This document shows positions 38,001 to 51,200 of a stretch of DNA of 64,000 nt, piece by piece (the first letter of the stretch is position 1; every line of letters starts with the position of its first letter). Position numbers and translations under genes: made by a program. Source of the stretch: Holacanthus passer (lineage: Eukaryota; Chordata; Actinopteri; Pomacanthidae); NCBI GenBank assembly GCA_025331565.1, contig JAFREQ010000015.1, positions 3,658,001-3,722,000 on the forward strand. Direction: 5' to 3'. A model generated the notes under the pieces. It was not told the origin of the DNA and made no database searches. It was given only the letters and a program-made list of their open reading frames with translations.

Positions 38001-41000
38001 CAGGCTTTGATTAGGGCAGAGGATTTATGGCCCCTGGCGCGCACTTTGTCTGACAGGGAACGTGTTCCTGCAAAGTGGCACAGCGTCTGCAGCTGTAGCA
38101 GGATGACAGACAGGCTAATCGGGGTGTTATGGACGGTTTCGCACCCTGGATGTAATTGGAGGCCGTTCTAGAAGAACACCCCTCTCCAGTACCACCCATC
38201 ACTCCCTTCAGCTGGCCTCTCCCCACTATTCCCTCCCCACCTCTTTAGACAGACACACTTTCTCCTCCTCGCCGTTTCCCCTCCGTCTTCATTTCTTCCC
38301 GTGTCACCCGTTAGGCAGAGGTGTCAGTTCACTCAACACGAAGGAGTGAGCTTCAGATATCGCATGGCACCCCAACCACTGCGGGCCAGATTATATTGAC
38401 CGAACCCGTGGGGACAAGCGGAGCTCTGACTGATGGCTGTTGAGATATTATTTAGTTGAAGAGATAAATCAGATGTGGGTCTGCAAGCCGTCCTGCACAG
38501 ATGCTCAGAGTGAACATTGATCCTGACTGCGGTGCAGATGTGACTTTTCGCTATGTCAAATAATCTGTTTTTCATTCTCCACACTCCACATTTAAAGGAA
38601 GATAAAAGCTACGAAATCAAATTTACACTCTCAGGGGCTCAAACCTTGCCATACCTAGTTAAAGCCTGTAGGTTTTTGACACATGATGGAGTCTGTGGTT
38701 GTAAACACGTGACAGCAGGTGTCACTTTCCTCTCCTCCAGCAAGGTTTCTTTTTCTCTCCGACACCATTCAGCTCCTCATTTGACAGGGGAAATGGGGAG
38801 AAGCTAATAAACCTCTGTCACGATTATAACTTATGACAGTACTCTCATCCAGCTCCTTCTGGATCAATAGTTATAAACAACTTCTTTATTTGCGTGCTGA
38901 GTCTCCTTTGTGATATTCAAATCCCTCTTGTGTTTTACTAACCCCATTGGATGAGCGCCTGAAAAGAGAATATCCGCCGCTGGCTTCGGAAATGAGGTGC
39001 TATCAAAGGAGCAGGACGCGTGGAGGGAGGAGGAGGCGAGGGGGGGGTGAAATGAAAAAGATGATTTAATTTTCATTGCGACACAGAAATATTTAAAGCC
39101 CCGGCTTGTGAAAATCATAAGCCCCTGTGGAAAAAAAAAGGAACAAAGATGCCTGCAGCATTTTTACAAGCAATTTCATCAGAGCACGGAGGGATAAAGG
39201 AGGAAGGAAGGTGGTAGAGTCACGCTGGCCTTCTACTTCCTCACCCTCTGGTTCAACTTTGCTCCTATTAGCTGCAGACTCGGCTTGAAGCTGCCTTTAT
39301 CTTGTTTTCCTGTAATATGTCGAAGACCAGGTGTCACCAGGGACCAACTGTTAAGGTGGTGCTACTACACATTTTCCTCTCTCCACCTCTTTTCTCAAAG
39401 CCTGCGCCTCCTTTCCTCTCTCTCTTTCTTTCCTGTCTTTGCCTGTGTCTCTCGCCCTCTCCTCAGTGTGCCAAATGGCGTGAGCAGCATTGCCAAATTG
39501 CATGAAATTCAACTTGAAGTTCATTAGACAGAATACAAATAAGTACACGGCAAACAGCTGTGTCGCGTTTGTGTGTGTGCGAGTGTGTGTGTGCAGCACC
39601 TTATTAATGGAGTATCTGGGTTGCTGAATATTCAGCTCCCACACTCAGACTGTCCCCCGCTGAGCGAGGATCAGTAGATTCATGTGTGTCTGCATCCCTT
39701 TCTCTTTTTCTACGGCGTTCATGTTTTTTTCTCAAATGCAAACGCGCATCGACTTCTGCTCAGCCGGTAACACAAGTAACACACCAGTAACACAAGGTTG
39801 ATTGATTAAGCGTTTTTTAAATTGGACCGGTGTCTGTATCTATTCTGTCCTGCCTCTGACTAATGCTGATGACGCGCTACTCCAATACACTTGATTACTA
39901 GTGCTGCTGATTCTGAACATATTAAACAGATTGGGTTTCGGCCAGACGTCATCGATCAACAATAAATACGGTCTCTTTGTCACTGTTGTTAAAAAGTTGT
40001 AAATGTTTTATAAACCTTCTAGAACAACATAATTAAAATTTGCTCAAGCATCAAAATAATGTAGCTGTATTAACGTCTTCATTTACGAGGGCAGCTAACA
40101 ATTATTTTCACGCAGACTAGTCCGCCAATTACTTTTTGGATTAATCCATCTTTTACCCCATTAAATGTTAGAGAATAGATAAATGGCTACCTCAGTTTCC
40201 TCAGAGCTCTCGGTGATGTCATCTCATTGCTTGGTTATTCACTTTACATTGACTGAGGACTACATATTTGCATACACTTATATTAACCTAGCAATTAACA
40301 GATAATGGAAGCGATATTGAAATGTGGCCTAATTATGAATAAATTAAATAAAAAAGCAGGCACAACTCTTAAATGGTTTAATATAGTATTATGGTCTCCA
40401 TTGGTCTCACACTGAGATTTGCTGCTTTAGCTTTGGTTAATGTTGTTGCATCATTTTTACCAGAATAATTAAAGTTCTCACCTATAAATCAGGATATGAA
40501 TTAATCATTATTTTTCCAAAAAAAAATCCACCAATCACAGGTCGGGCAGCCTCCATGTGGTCTTCATTATCAAAGCCAACAATTACCTACAATGCAACTG
40601 GGTCGGCATCAGTTTGGTCAGAGATTTGGGTGTTTTACATTAGTAGGAGATGTAGCATCGAGCTGCTAGCCTCCGTAGCCTGACTCAAGTGACATCACTT
40701 GAGGCAGATTTTCATATTATACAGCCTTTTTTCATATATACAGTAGTCCTCTCCAACACATTTGGAGTATCCCTTTAATATTATTGTTAGTGTGATGTTG
40801 ACAAATCTTATCAAACGTGTTTTTTGTCATTTTAGAGCTTCTCTCATATTGTGTATTTACAGCCTCATGGGATCTTCCACACAGAGGAATGATCCAAATT
40901 CCACTTAGTGATGTTTACAGATTTTAATTTGGGAAAAAGAAAAAAGAGCACTTGTAGAGAATCCGTACTCAATATCAACCAAAATTGTGAGTTTAGGCAC

Positions 41001-44000
41001 CAGAATCGGTATCTGGAGAGTGTAAGTGGGCTGTTCATCGCATCACAGTACAACGTCCTCACTGGATAGATGGCCTGCAGATGCTAAATATAATGAGATG
41101 AAAGAAGAGAAGCAGAGAACTAAAGAGATGAAAGGCACACAGATAAGCCTGCAGAGATGAAGTGATAACAAGTTGAACCGGTCTTGTTACAGAGATGTTC
41201 TGTTTAGCGGCGCTCTCAGTCTGTAGCACGTTTCTGTGTGGGACACATTCTCTGCGGTGTTCACCTGTCCCTCCCACTCATCATTAAACCCACGAATAGC
41301 TGTCGTCTGCTCTGTCTAATAGAGTGTGGAGTTTTCCCCGGACTCATATATATGCATTATTAATTATCTGTTACAGGGCCAGGAGACGGCGAGGCAATGG
41401 GAACATCTGATATCTGGGTTGTAGCTTGCAACCAGATCTGCGCTGTTATGCAAACATTGTTTGTTGTTATATTAGGATGTGAGGGCTCTGAGCAAAACTG
41501 GGTATGTATTTCATTGTGAATCAGTATGCCTTCAGCTACTGTAATTTGTGCATTTCATGTTTCTCCCACTTTACGCTCTCACAGATTTGGTGTTTGTGAG
41601 GCTGTGGCTGAAACATTTAGCAGTGACAGAGATGTTCCTGCTGTGGTTTCTCTTCCTCTTACAAACACATTTAATAGCTCCTCTCTTGACCAGAGTTGCC
41701 CAGATATATATTTTTTTCTCTTTCCTCCGAAGCCCAAATGCCTCTGAAAATGTTGGCTAATTCCCAGTGCTTAGTCATTGACAATCTGTGCCAAGATGAG
41801 ATCTGTTCCAATCAATCCCCCACCCACCCCCCCTCCGCAACCTGTCAGACCCGCCTTTACTTAACAAGACAGGGGAATGATGGGATCTGCCATCTGTGTA
41901 AATTGCTCCATAATCTCATCTGACTGGCTGTTTCTGATGAAGCAGACAGACACGTGGCCCCTTTTACTCTTTCTGTTTTGCCAGACATTATTGGCTCACC
42001 TGTCAGACAGCACTACGAGCTTCGATCGTACAAAAGACATATTAGGGGAGAAAGTGGCAGGTAGAACCATGGCGATAATCGTCTCCATTTATACCGGATT
42101 GTTATCATTAGCGTAGAGACATGGCTTGAATTTAGACTAGAAATTATAAATGGGCCACATGTGGCCCGAGCTTATTTAGTGCACCCTCGTGTTTAGTCCA
42201 ACAGCTTGTTTTTCATCTCCACAGAGCAAAAAATGTCCCATCCTCAGCTGAGGCCTCTGCTCTTTGAGTCTGTTCTCCAAAAAAAGGTCATTTCTGAAGT
42301 TCCTAGTGTTAACATCTTCCTGCTCAATGACACTCAATGGAGTAATTATGGTCCCGAGACCCATACCCCAAACCACTTAACCACTTCAAACTGTCTGCCA
42401 GTGTTGTCTGTCAGCGCTGACAAGGGCGGGTTTTGTGTCTTCTCCATGTCTGAGGAATGCTTTGTCAGCATCCTCTGACAAAAGCACACTTGTTTTCAAC
42501 GTGCTACTTTGTCGGGGTGGAGGGGGGAAAAAGTCATTTCCAGGATGCATGACCTTTACGTGGATTGTTTGTGCTGAATTACGCTCAGCAGCAGTGGCGG
42601 CGGCAGCATCTCTCCGGAGGATGGAGTGCCCCGCTCGTGCACCTGGCGTTGTGGGTGGAAATCCGGCTCATGACCTTAACAGCACGCTTCTCTCCCTGTG
42701 TTTTCCTCACCTTTCCTGCTCCCCTCTGCACCGTCTAGTAAAAGCAGAACTACTGTGAAAGTCATAACAATGAAAAACTCTTCAGCCTGCTTTTATGGAG
42801 CCTTGCAAAGCAGCAGTGCCAAGTCTAAGGCAGGAAATATCACGTCACTGTGAAACAAACGTCTTATTTACGAGAATCTGCAATGTAGCCAGACATTTTA
42901 TTTTCACTTCCTCACCTCACTGGGTGGATCTGTTGATTTGAATTTTAATATTTCTACTGCAGTCTTGACTTTGATACATTGTTCAGCACCATTTCCAGCA
43001 TTTTCAATCAGATTTCATCCTTTTCATGATAAATTTAGAGGACAGGGCAAATGGAAACTGCCCAGTAATTTAAAGGGTGTGTACAAGACTGACACCATTA
43101 TAACTGTGACATAACACTTGTCATGAACATGAAGGAGTCTTTATGAAAGTTTATGACTGTTGTCATTAAATGTCATTCGTTCAATTATGTAATTTTTTTA
43201 ATGGGGGTTGTGTTAATTGACCTTAATGTGACCTTCCTTCATGTTCATCACAGGTGTCATATCAGTGTTATGATGATGACAGTGTCTTGTCAGTCATTTT
43301 GTATAATTTTGGCTAAACCTGTCCTTGTGAATGGTCCCCATGTTAACATTTGTTTTAAAGAACTGTATTATTTTAGTTTATATTGTGCTCATGTGATGTA
43401 TATTCCGTGAACATGTTACTTATTTTACATATCAAGAAAACACAGGGCAACATTAGCATTTATCATTGTGTTTCTAGGCACCTGGCAAATTCATGTTCAG
43501 TATTATATAATATATTTATAATATGAAAACCGTTCAAAGACAATATATTTAATGTTCATCAGCTTCATTGATTTTTGTAAATATCTGCTTATTCTGAATT
43601 TGATGGCAGCAACATGTTTCAAACAAGTTGGGACAGGAGCAACAAAAGACTGTGAAAGTTGTGGACTGATCCAAAAACACCTGTTTGGATCATTCCACAG
43701 GTAAACAGGTTCATTGGTAACAGGTGATAGTAACATGATTGGGTATGAAAGGTTCATCCTGGAAAGACTCAGTCGTTCACAAGCGAGGATGGAGAGAGGT
43801 TCAACACTTTGTCAAACACATGACTATATAAAGGAGATTACTACATGGGCTCAGGAACACTTTGTAAAACCATTGTCAGTAAACACAGTTTATTTGCAAA
43901 TGATTGCATTCTGTTTTTATTAATGTTTTACACAGTGTCCCAACTTTTTTGGAATCAAGGTTGTAGGCTGTCTCTGAATCTCAAGGCATATAATGAAGCT

Positions 44001-47000
44001 GCCATGTATTATAAGCTATGCGCACTGTACTTAATGGAGTCTTGAAGGCGACGGGATGTGTACACAATGCACACAGGACCAGAGGTGGGGGATCAATAGG
44101 AGCCCAACAGCAAACTTTTGCCCCAGACCTCCTAACAGGTTAATGTGGCCCAGCCCTGACTATTATAAACTGTGATCGTTTGTCAATTGTCGATCGATTG
44201 TCTGACCCCGATTTGGTCGGTCTCCATCTAACACGGTCCTCGTCCTTGTCTCCCTCACATCTTCTTCTCTCCCTCCACTCCCCCACCTCTCCTCTCTCCC
44301 CCAGCTGTACTGTGGAGAACAGAGCAGTGAATGAGACCCTTCATTGAGCGTCAATGTCGCACTTGTGTGCCAAAGCCAGTGGGAAAAATGCCTCAGCTTC
44401 AGCCCCCCCCCCTTTCAAAAAGCCCACTCAATTGCAAAACAATTGCATTTTCACTCAAATGTGTTTCTTTCTTATCTTCCTCTAAAACAAGTGTTAATGG
44501 AAAAAATCTGGGAAACACTGTGTGCTGCAGAAAAGTTTGGGCGTCTAGTTTGAAGTTTAAAGGAAGTACGCGTATGTCTCTGTTCCTGCTGTCATACTGA
44601 GCTCGTTTGAAAGCTCTGAAGGCGTTTTTGAATGTTCCTAACACCTTCACATTCACTTAATGAAAGTGCTCTCTTTTATCCGTCTCCTTTTTCCGTTCTC
44701 TGCAGCTGCCAGCATCATTGAAAAGCTGCACAATACATTCCTCTCACACCATGCTTCATGGTCCTTGTCATAACTTAAATAGCAGTGGTAATGCAAGTTC
44801 TGGCTCTGTTCAGTCCGGCCTGAATCTCACCCATCAGCCTGACTTTATTCCTGTTTCCCCTGATAATCCACTCTCTGCTAAACGGATTTGAAGACTGAAT
44901 TAGAATAATTAGAAATTCGGAAGTGCACAGTTTATTCAAATGTTCCCGAGTGCTGCAGTGGTGACATAACTGTCCCCCCCCTAAACCTGGCACTGCAAAA
45001 CAGCAGCGTGCATCCAAGTCCATACAGAGGGAAGAGGTAGAAACGGCACCAGCAGCAGCCGACTAACTCGATTTTTATACAGCAGCAACCTAGATCTCCT
45101 CCCTGTCATCCTTCATTGATTTTGCAATCCAGCGGCATCCAAGCAGAACCATACAAGCCGTACACCTCAGTCTGCCGCTGATAGCCAATCTCTATTACCC
45201 ACCTAGCCCAAGGCTTCGGTTCGAGGGGCTAACCCTCTCAGGGGAAGCAGACAGAGGGAGAGAGCTCTGACTGGCGGATCGGAGCGATGATGGATTTATG
45301 AGCCGCTCGGAGAAAGGATCATCTTCTCTCCTCCACTTTTATTATCCCATCAGATCTGACGTGGTAGCAATAATACATGACGGCCTGTCACATTTTGCAG
45401 ATCTGGCGGCGAATATGAATGATGATTTCAAATGCTTGCGTCTAATCGGCCGCGAAATTGCTTCAGTAAATATGTTCAACTACCGGCGTCCTGTCTTCCT
45501 GCTGTCTCTCACTTTGAATGAAACTCGGAGTAATAGGCTTGTAGTTGTCACAATGTTTAAGACCCGTGTTGGCTTCACGGTTCATAATTAGCTTTTAATG
45601 CACAGAGACGGCTTGAGGGGAGGAAACTGACGGAAATGTGGAATGAAAGGAGGCCTGCTGTGTGGCCATAGTAATTCAGGCTTTTGTTCTCTAATTAAAT
45701 GACCTCAGAAGGGAGCGTTAAGCTTAAGTTTGTGTGTGTGGCGCCCTCTGATATGGAGGTTTGTGCCAAGTGTATTCAGCCTCGCAATGAATAGGGCGTC
45801 TACTACAAAGCCTAAGAAGCCCTCTCCGTGCCCGCTTCGCCTCCTTGTTGGTTGTTGGAAATTTGCCACAAAACACCATGTCTTTAACAAGTGGTTTCTG
45901 GGCCCCTTCGCATAGTTCAGCACGTTGTAGTTAGGGACACAGTAGCCCCAGTCTTTTCTCACTCTCCTTCACCTCCACTGGAAAAAAAAATTGAGAAACT
46001 GGCAGACGTCCTTGCAAGCTTGAGCTGCACAAAAGCTTAAATGTGTGTGTGTTTATGCCATAGCAAAGCAACAGCTTACATGATGATGCATGTTCTTCTT
46101 GTTTGGCCTTGAAGATGTCAGCAGTTCAGAATATGAGTAAGAACATAGATGGTCTGTAGCAACAGAGGTTAAAGTGTCAAGTCACTCAATTAAAACATTT
46201 TCTCACTTACCTCTATTGCAATTTCTTGCACTGAGTCTTCTGCCAGCCCAGTGGGGGTGTATGGATTTTAATTTGTGCCGCTCACTGCATTAAAACAATA
46301 CATCTGAAATACGCTACAGCAAGATGTCTTTCAGAAACAATGTCTCCGTTACTGTGGATAATCCACAGACTCCACTGTCAACAGTTTTTACTGGCACTAC
46401 TTTCCAGTGAAGAAGTACTCACAATAAAAACTGTTGACAGCGAGGTCTGTGGATTATCCACAGTAACAGGGACACCTTCTCTGAAAAAAACCACATTGCT
46501 GTTTTTATTTTTTCATGTGTTGCTCACAGCTGTGAAAAAAATGACAAACTAAATTCTGCTCACTGTACTGTACTACTGGTGGAATATCTGAGGCGGATAT
46601 CTCCAAACCTGGGCAAACCACCATAAGCAATTGAGGAAGTACTGCATGATTTTTCTTACCATTTAAAAAAACTGAAAACTTATTACATTATATTCTCATT
46701 CAACATTAAGCTTTCACGACTGAATAAGCAACAATTTAAACCTGCATTAACACTTTTTGTGGGGGAACCTTTTAAGTCAGTATGGCTATGGTGTTGGCAT
46801 GTTCACACATCCAGCTGATATGGAGCAATATTAATATTCATTTTGAAGTTGTGTTTCTTGTCACCTAATGTCAGTTCAATATTGACTCTCTTTTTGCTAT
46901 GCTTTTGGTCCCCGCCAACGCTCTTTGGCTGTGAAATGCTCTCCTGTATTCCCCACCTAGTTGTTGATTTTGTCTGTGTGCTGTTAAGTGCTGATTAGGT

Positions 47001-48178
47001 GGTGCACAGTTGGTCTATTTTAGCTTTTTGCTAAAAACAGATGCTGGAAATACCACTGAGAGCCATCAGAGTGATTTGAATTTGAAGACACTAAAAAAAA
47101 AACCTGTAGAGCTGAGGGGAGCTGCAGAGTTGGATGATCATTTTCTTTTTTTGTCACATCTTTTTCATTACACACAGTCATTTGATCAACTGATGATATA
47201 AAATAAAAATTGATCAGATTTGATTGACCCCACAACTGTCACCAGATTTAGATTCTGCTAAATCCCAACCCGACAGAGATACATGACATTACCTTTTCCA
47301 ACTGGAACCAGTGAAGATAGCACAGATTAAAACACAAATACAGAAATGTTACATGTAAACATGTTACATGTAAAATAAAGTTTGAAGGAGCATTTTATGT
47401 TGCTGTAAGACCCCATCGCTCATAATAAGAAGCTTATTGAGAAAATATGTTTTCAGGGCCTTTCAGACTGTGAAGGAGACTTCAAATTCTTAAGACACCT
47501 GGTGCTACCCATCGGACTAAAGGCACTTAATATTTATGACTTGCATTGTCACAGGGTTGCACTGAAACTCTATTTTTCGAATGTCACGGTCTCTGTGTGT
47601 CTCCCTTCACTGTACACCGTTGTAAAAATAATCCCAAAAGGACATCTGAGCCCCCGCGATAAAGTTCCAACATAGCAACTGTTATTGCTGTTGTTGTTGG
47701 CTAATGCGTGCTTGGGATGGACGCGTGAATGAATGTCTCCATTACAGTTGTTGCGCATGCTGACAGCCTTCAGCCATTACAACCACCTGGCACGTCTCCA
47801 CGCCCTCGGCCTAAAGCACCAGTTGTGAGCGTGCGGAAGTGTCGCGGCTCCGTCCGTAACCAGATCCCGCTTTGATGAGTGGAACATTAACAGCTGCTCA
47901 GGAGGGTGTAAGAGAGGAGGCAGACAGTGAGAGTATTTCTATGTGTGTGTGTGTGTGTGTGTGTTGTTGTGTGTGCACCCACGTGTGTTCACACAGATGA
48001 GGGAGAGGGCGGCAGGAATCACAGATGACATCTTAATTGGCCTCCGGTGCCGAGCCAGGCCGGTCTGGGCTGTAACAGTGTCTCAGCGGCCAGGCTTCGG
48101 GCAGGGCATTAGGAGCCCGCTGGCTCCACTGAGTGCTCCCACGGGTATTAGGTGCTCCAGTGTTGTGCTGCCTCCCAT

Positions 48179-48216
<38 letters not shown>

Positions 48217-51200
48217 CTTCTTCTCCTCCCTCCGTCCTTCCTGCAGAGCGCTCTGAGGTATTGTCAACACCAGTCAATCTGAGGCGAATTCAGACGAAGA
48301 AAAGCCAGAGGGCAACAAAGGCCCGGGCGTCTTTGTGTTGAATCCATTCACACTGAGGCACCGAGGTCTGCCTTTTCTGCAGCTCCAAGCAGTGTTTGGA
48401 TTGAGATACCCCCTCTCCCCAACCTCTGCCCTCCTCATTTAGAGTGTATTGATGTCCTGTTAATGTCCAGTTAGCTATCAAGTAACTGTAGCCTCACCGT
48501 CTAACTACCAACCTCTAACCCTTAGCCTGTCACCTCTTGCACTTCACCTCTTCACCCTCATTACATCATGCCTTTCCCAGAGGAAGCGGAAACTGGGTCG
48601 GATAAATCATTTCACTCTATCAAGGGTCTATCTGAAGCACACAAAGATGTACTTGGCCATGACAGTACATTTATATTATCTGAAACAGGAGCACACAGAC
48701 ACTTCACTCTGCGGTTAAATGAGTGAAAGTAAAGGTAGAGGACTGATATTAAAGTTGAATCTGATTAGCGAACAAGAGAGGTGGTACCACAGCGTGAAAT
48801 AGGCTGCTCGCAAAATGATTAACTAATATTCCTGTTTGACTTTATTCTTGATCCTTGGTGTGAAGCAGGGAAGGAGTTTCTGCTATCTGCTCTCCAAAAG
48901 AGGCTGTGTTCAAATGAAATGGAAATCCATTTTTAATGAAGTTACGGTTAAGTCTCTCACACAGCAGTGTTGCCGGTGACAAGGACGGAATAATATCTTC
49001 AAGGGTTAGTTCATGTTAACTGTATTGGCTTTAAATTAAAGTCTAAATCTGTTGCAGATGTGTATCATGTTCACCAAGATCTGGGAGTTGGAGAGAATTC
49101 TGGCTTGGAAAACCATTGTAACACCCAAGAGTTTGAGTCCTTGTATTTTTGCTGCCTTTTTATTATTTATAAGTATGTAATACTGTCTGGCACTTTCAAA
49201 AGGAGGTTTTCTATTCATTTATTCTGCTCCACCGAGAGGTCAGAGGTCAGGTTCAGCTCCAGAGCAGCACTCCTGGAGCTGGTTGGAGTTTGTATAATGA
49301 GTAACTCACTGAAGGACATTTTTGCTCACTATCTTTTTCTACGGTATTAAACCAACACAAAATCCTTAGTATCTCCTGAACTCACCAGTATCTAACTTCC
49401 TGTTGTCCCCCCCCCAGAACGAGCCATTGCCAGACACGAGGTACGAGAGATCGAGCAGCGGCACACGCAGGACGGCCTTCGGGAACGGGACTCGTCGGTC
49501 TCGTCGTCGTCCGACAGCGAAGATGATATTGTCATCATCTACAACCGCGTGCCCAAGACGGCTAGCACCTCCTTCACCAACATCGCCTACGACCTGTGCG
49601 GGAAGAACCACTACCATGTCCTGCACATCAACACCACCAAGAACAACCCGGTCATGTCCATACAGGACCAGGTCAGAGTGGCAGCTGACATCAAGTTTTA
49701 CATGAATCCCCCTTTTCATTTGTAATCCAGAGGCCTGTTTTCTTGATATTCACTATTTAGTAACTGTGTGTGGTTTACCTCGTTGTAATAATAATCATTA
49801 TTTGATTCAGGTGCGGTTCGTAAAGAATGTGACAGAGTGGAGGGAAATGAAGCCGGCTTTCTATCATGGACACGTCTCCTTCCTGGACTTCACCAAGTAA
49901 ATACATTGTCTTGCAATTGTCTCTTAATGGCAACACTGTTTAATCACAGTTCATTCATCCTGCTGTGGCTTTGTGCAGGTGACTCCACCTTGTGGTCATT
50001 CATAGCTTTTCACTTACACAGTGCAGCGCAATGTAAATGAAACAAACAGAATTTGAACCTCAGTATGTTTCAACAAATGAGGCACGTTTTTAAGCTCTTA
50101 AACCTGCTAACTGTGTCTGCCTTTACAATTCATCTTGGATTCAAATCTTGTTTAGTGCTTCAACCCAATCGCTGTCATGTCTCTCAGGTTTGGGGTGAAG
50201 AGGAAGCCCATCTACATAAACGTGATCCGGGACCCCATTGAAAGGCTGGTGTCCTATTATTACTTTTTGCGTTTCGGGGACGACTACCGGCCCGGTTTGA
50301 GACGCAGGAAACAAGGAGACAAGAAGGTGAAAATCCATGAATACTCTCATTGATCTGTTTAAATGATGGGTTCAAAGTTTTTTCAAGTGTGTCTTAAAAT
50401 AGACAGCTGCCCCTATGAACATCTATGAATATCACTCGTCCTGTTCATGCTGGCCATTAACAGTCCCTTCTTAATGCACTTTAAATGGAAGGGATGGGGA
50501 TCTTTGTTCTGTGCAAAAATGTAGTCAAAGGTTTATCTAAAGGTAACATGAAGCTTCAGTGTGAGTTAGCCAAATCAAGTGGGTATATTTGCAAAGCTAC
50601 AGCATTTTTTGGTACAAAGTTCCCTTTTTGTGTTTCCTTGGACTTAATGAGTGGGGGAAGAATAATACAAAAGCTTTTTGGTGCAAACACTCTAACTTTA
50701 GAAGATATCCACTTTGACTAGACTCAGACTTTTGAAGCCTCACATTAGCTTTAGATAAACCGTGGAATACATAGTTGCATGGAACAAGGATTGTGTTTTG
50801 TTCCGCAGCTCTTATATTAGAGGTGCATGAAGTTTAATGGCCAGTATAAACAGGAGGAATAATTACAGTAAGAAAAACCTGTTTCACTGTTAATATGGGC
50901 ACCTGGCTGTTGTTTTAAGTCAGACTTAAATCCTTGACAATTTGACAAGTAATTGCTTTCTTCAGAAATGGTCATGCATTGTCTTTGTGTTGCAGACATT
51001 TGATGAATGTGTATCAGCCGGAGGCTCAGACTGTGCCCCTGAAAAGCTCTGGCTCCAGATTCCTTTTTTCTGCGGTCACTACTCTGAATGCTGGTGAGTA
51101 TTCAAATGCCTGAAATGATACACCAGAAATGATAATCCATTCTCTTGTATTCTTATACTGTTATTTGAAATTACAGGAAGAAAGTTTGATTTTTCTAACC

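Larger units (their letters stand above)
32610..49417 (+). other. hs2st1: hs2st1 intron 1
   Basis: A 16.8 kb intron with GT at 32610 and AG at 49416-49417 after a C-rich tract. It holds no recognised coding exon on either strand. Contents that can be named are listed separately: dispersed repeats, DNA-transposon remnants, microsatellites and a CTCF-like motif. Parts near 35.5-38.6 kb and 45.0-46.0 kb are non-repetitive with mixed composition and could hold enhancers, but this cannot be shown from one sequence. Confidence 0.8.

Noticed and set aside
47943..48341. 132-codon plus-strand open frame
   Set aside because: It is made largely of GT and CA microsatellites (VCVCV, HTHTH) and has no splice or family support.
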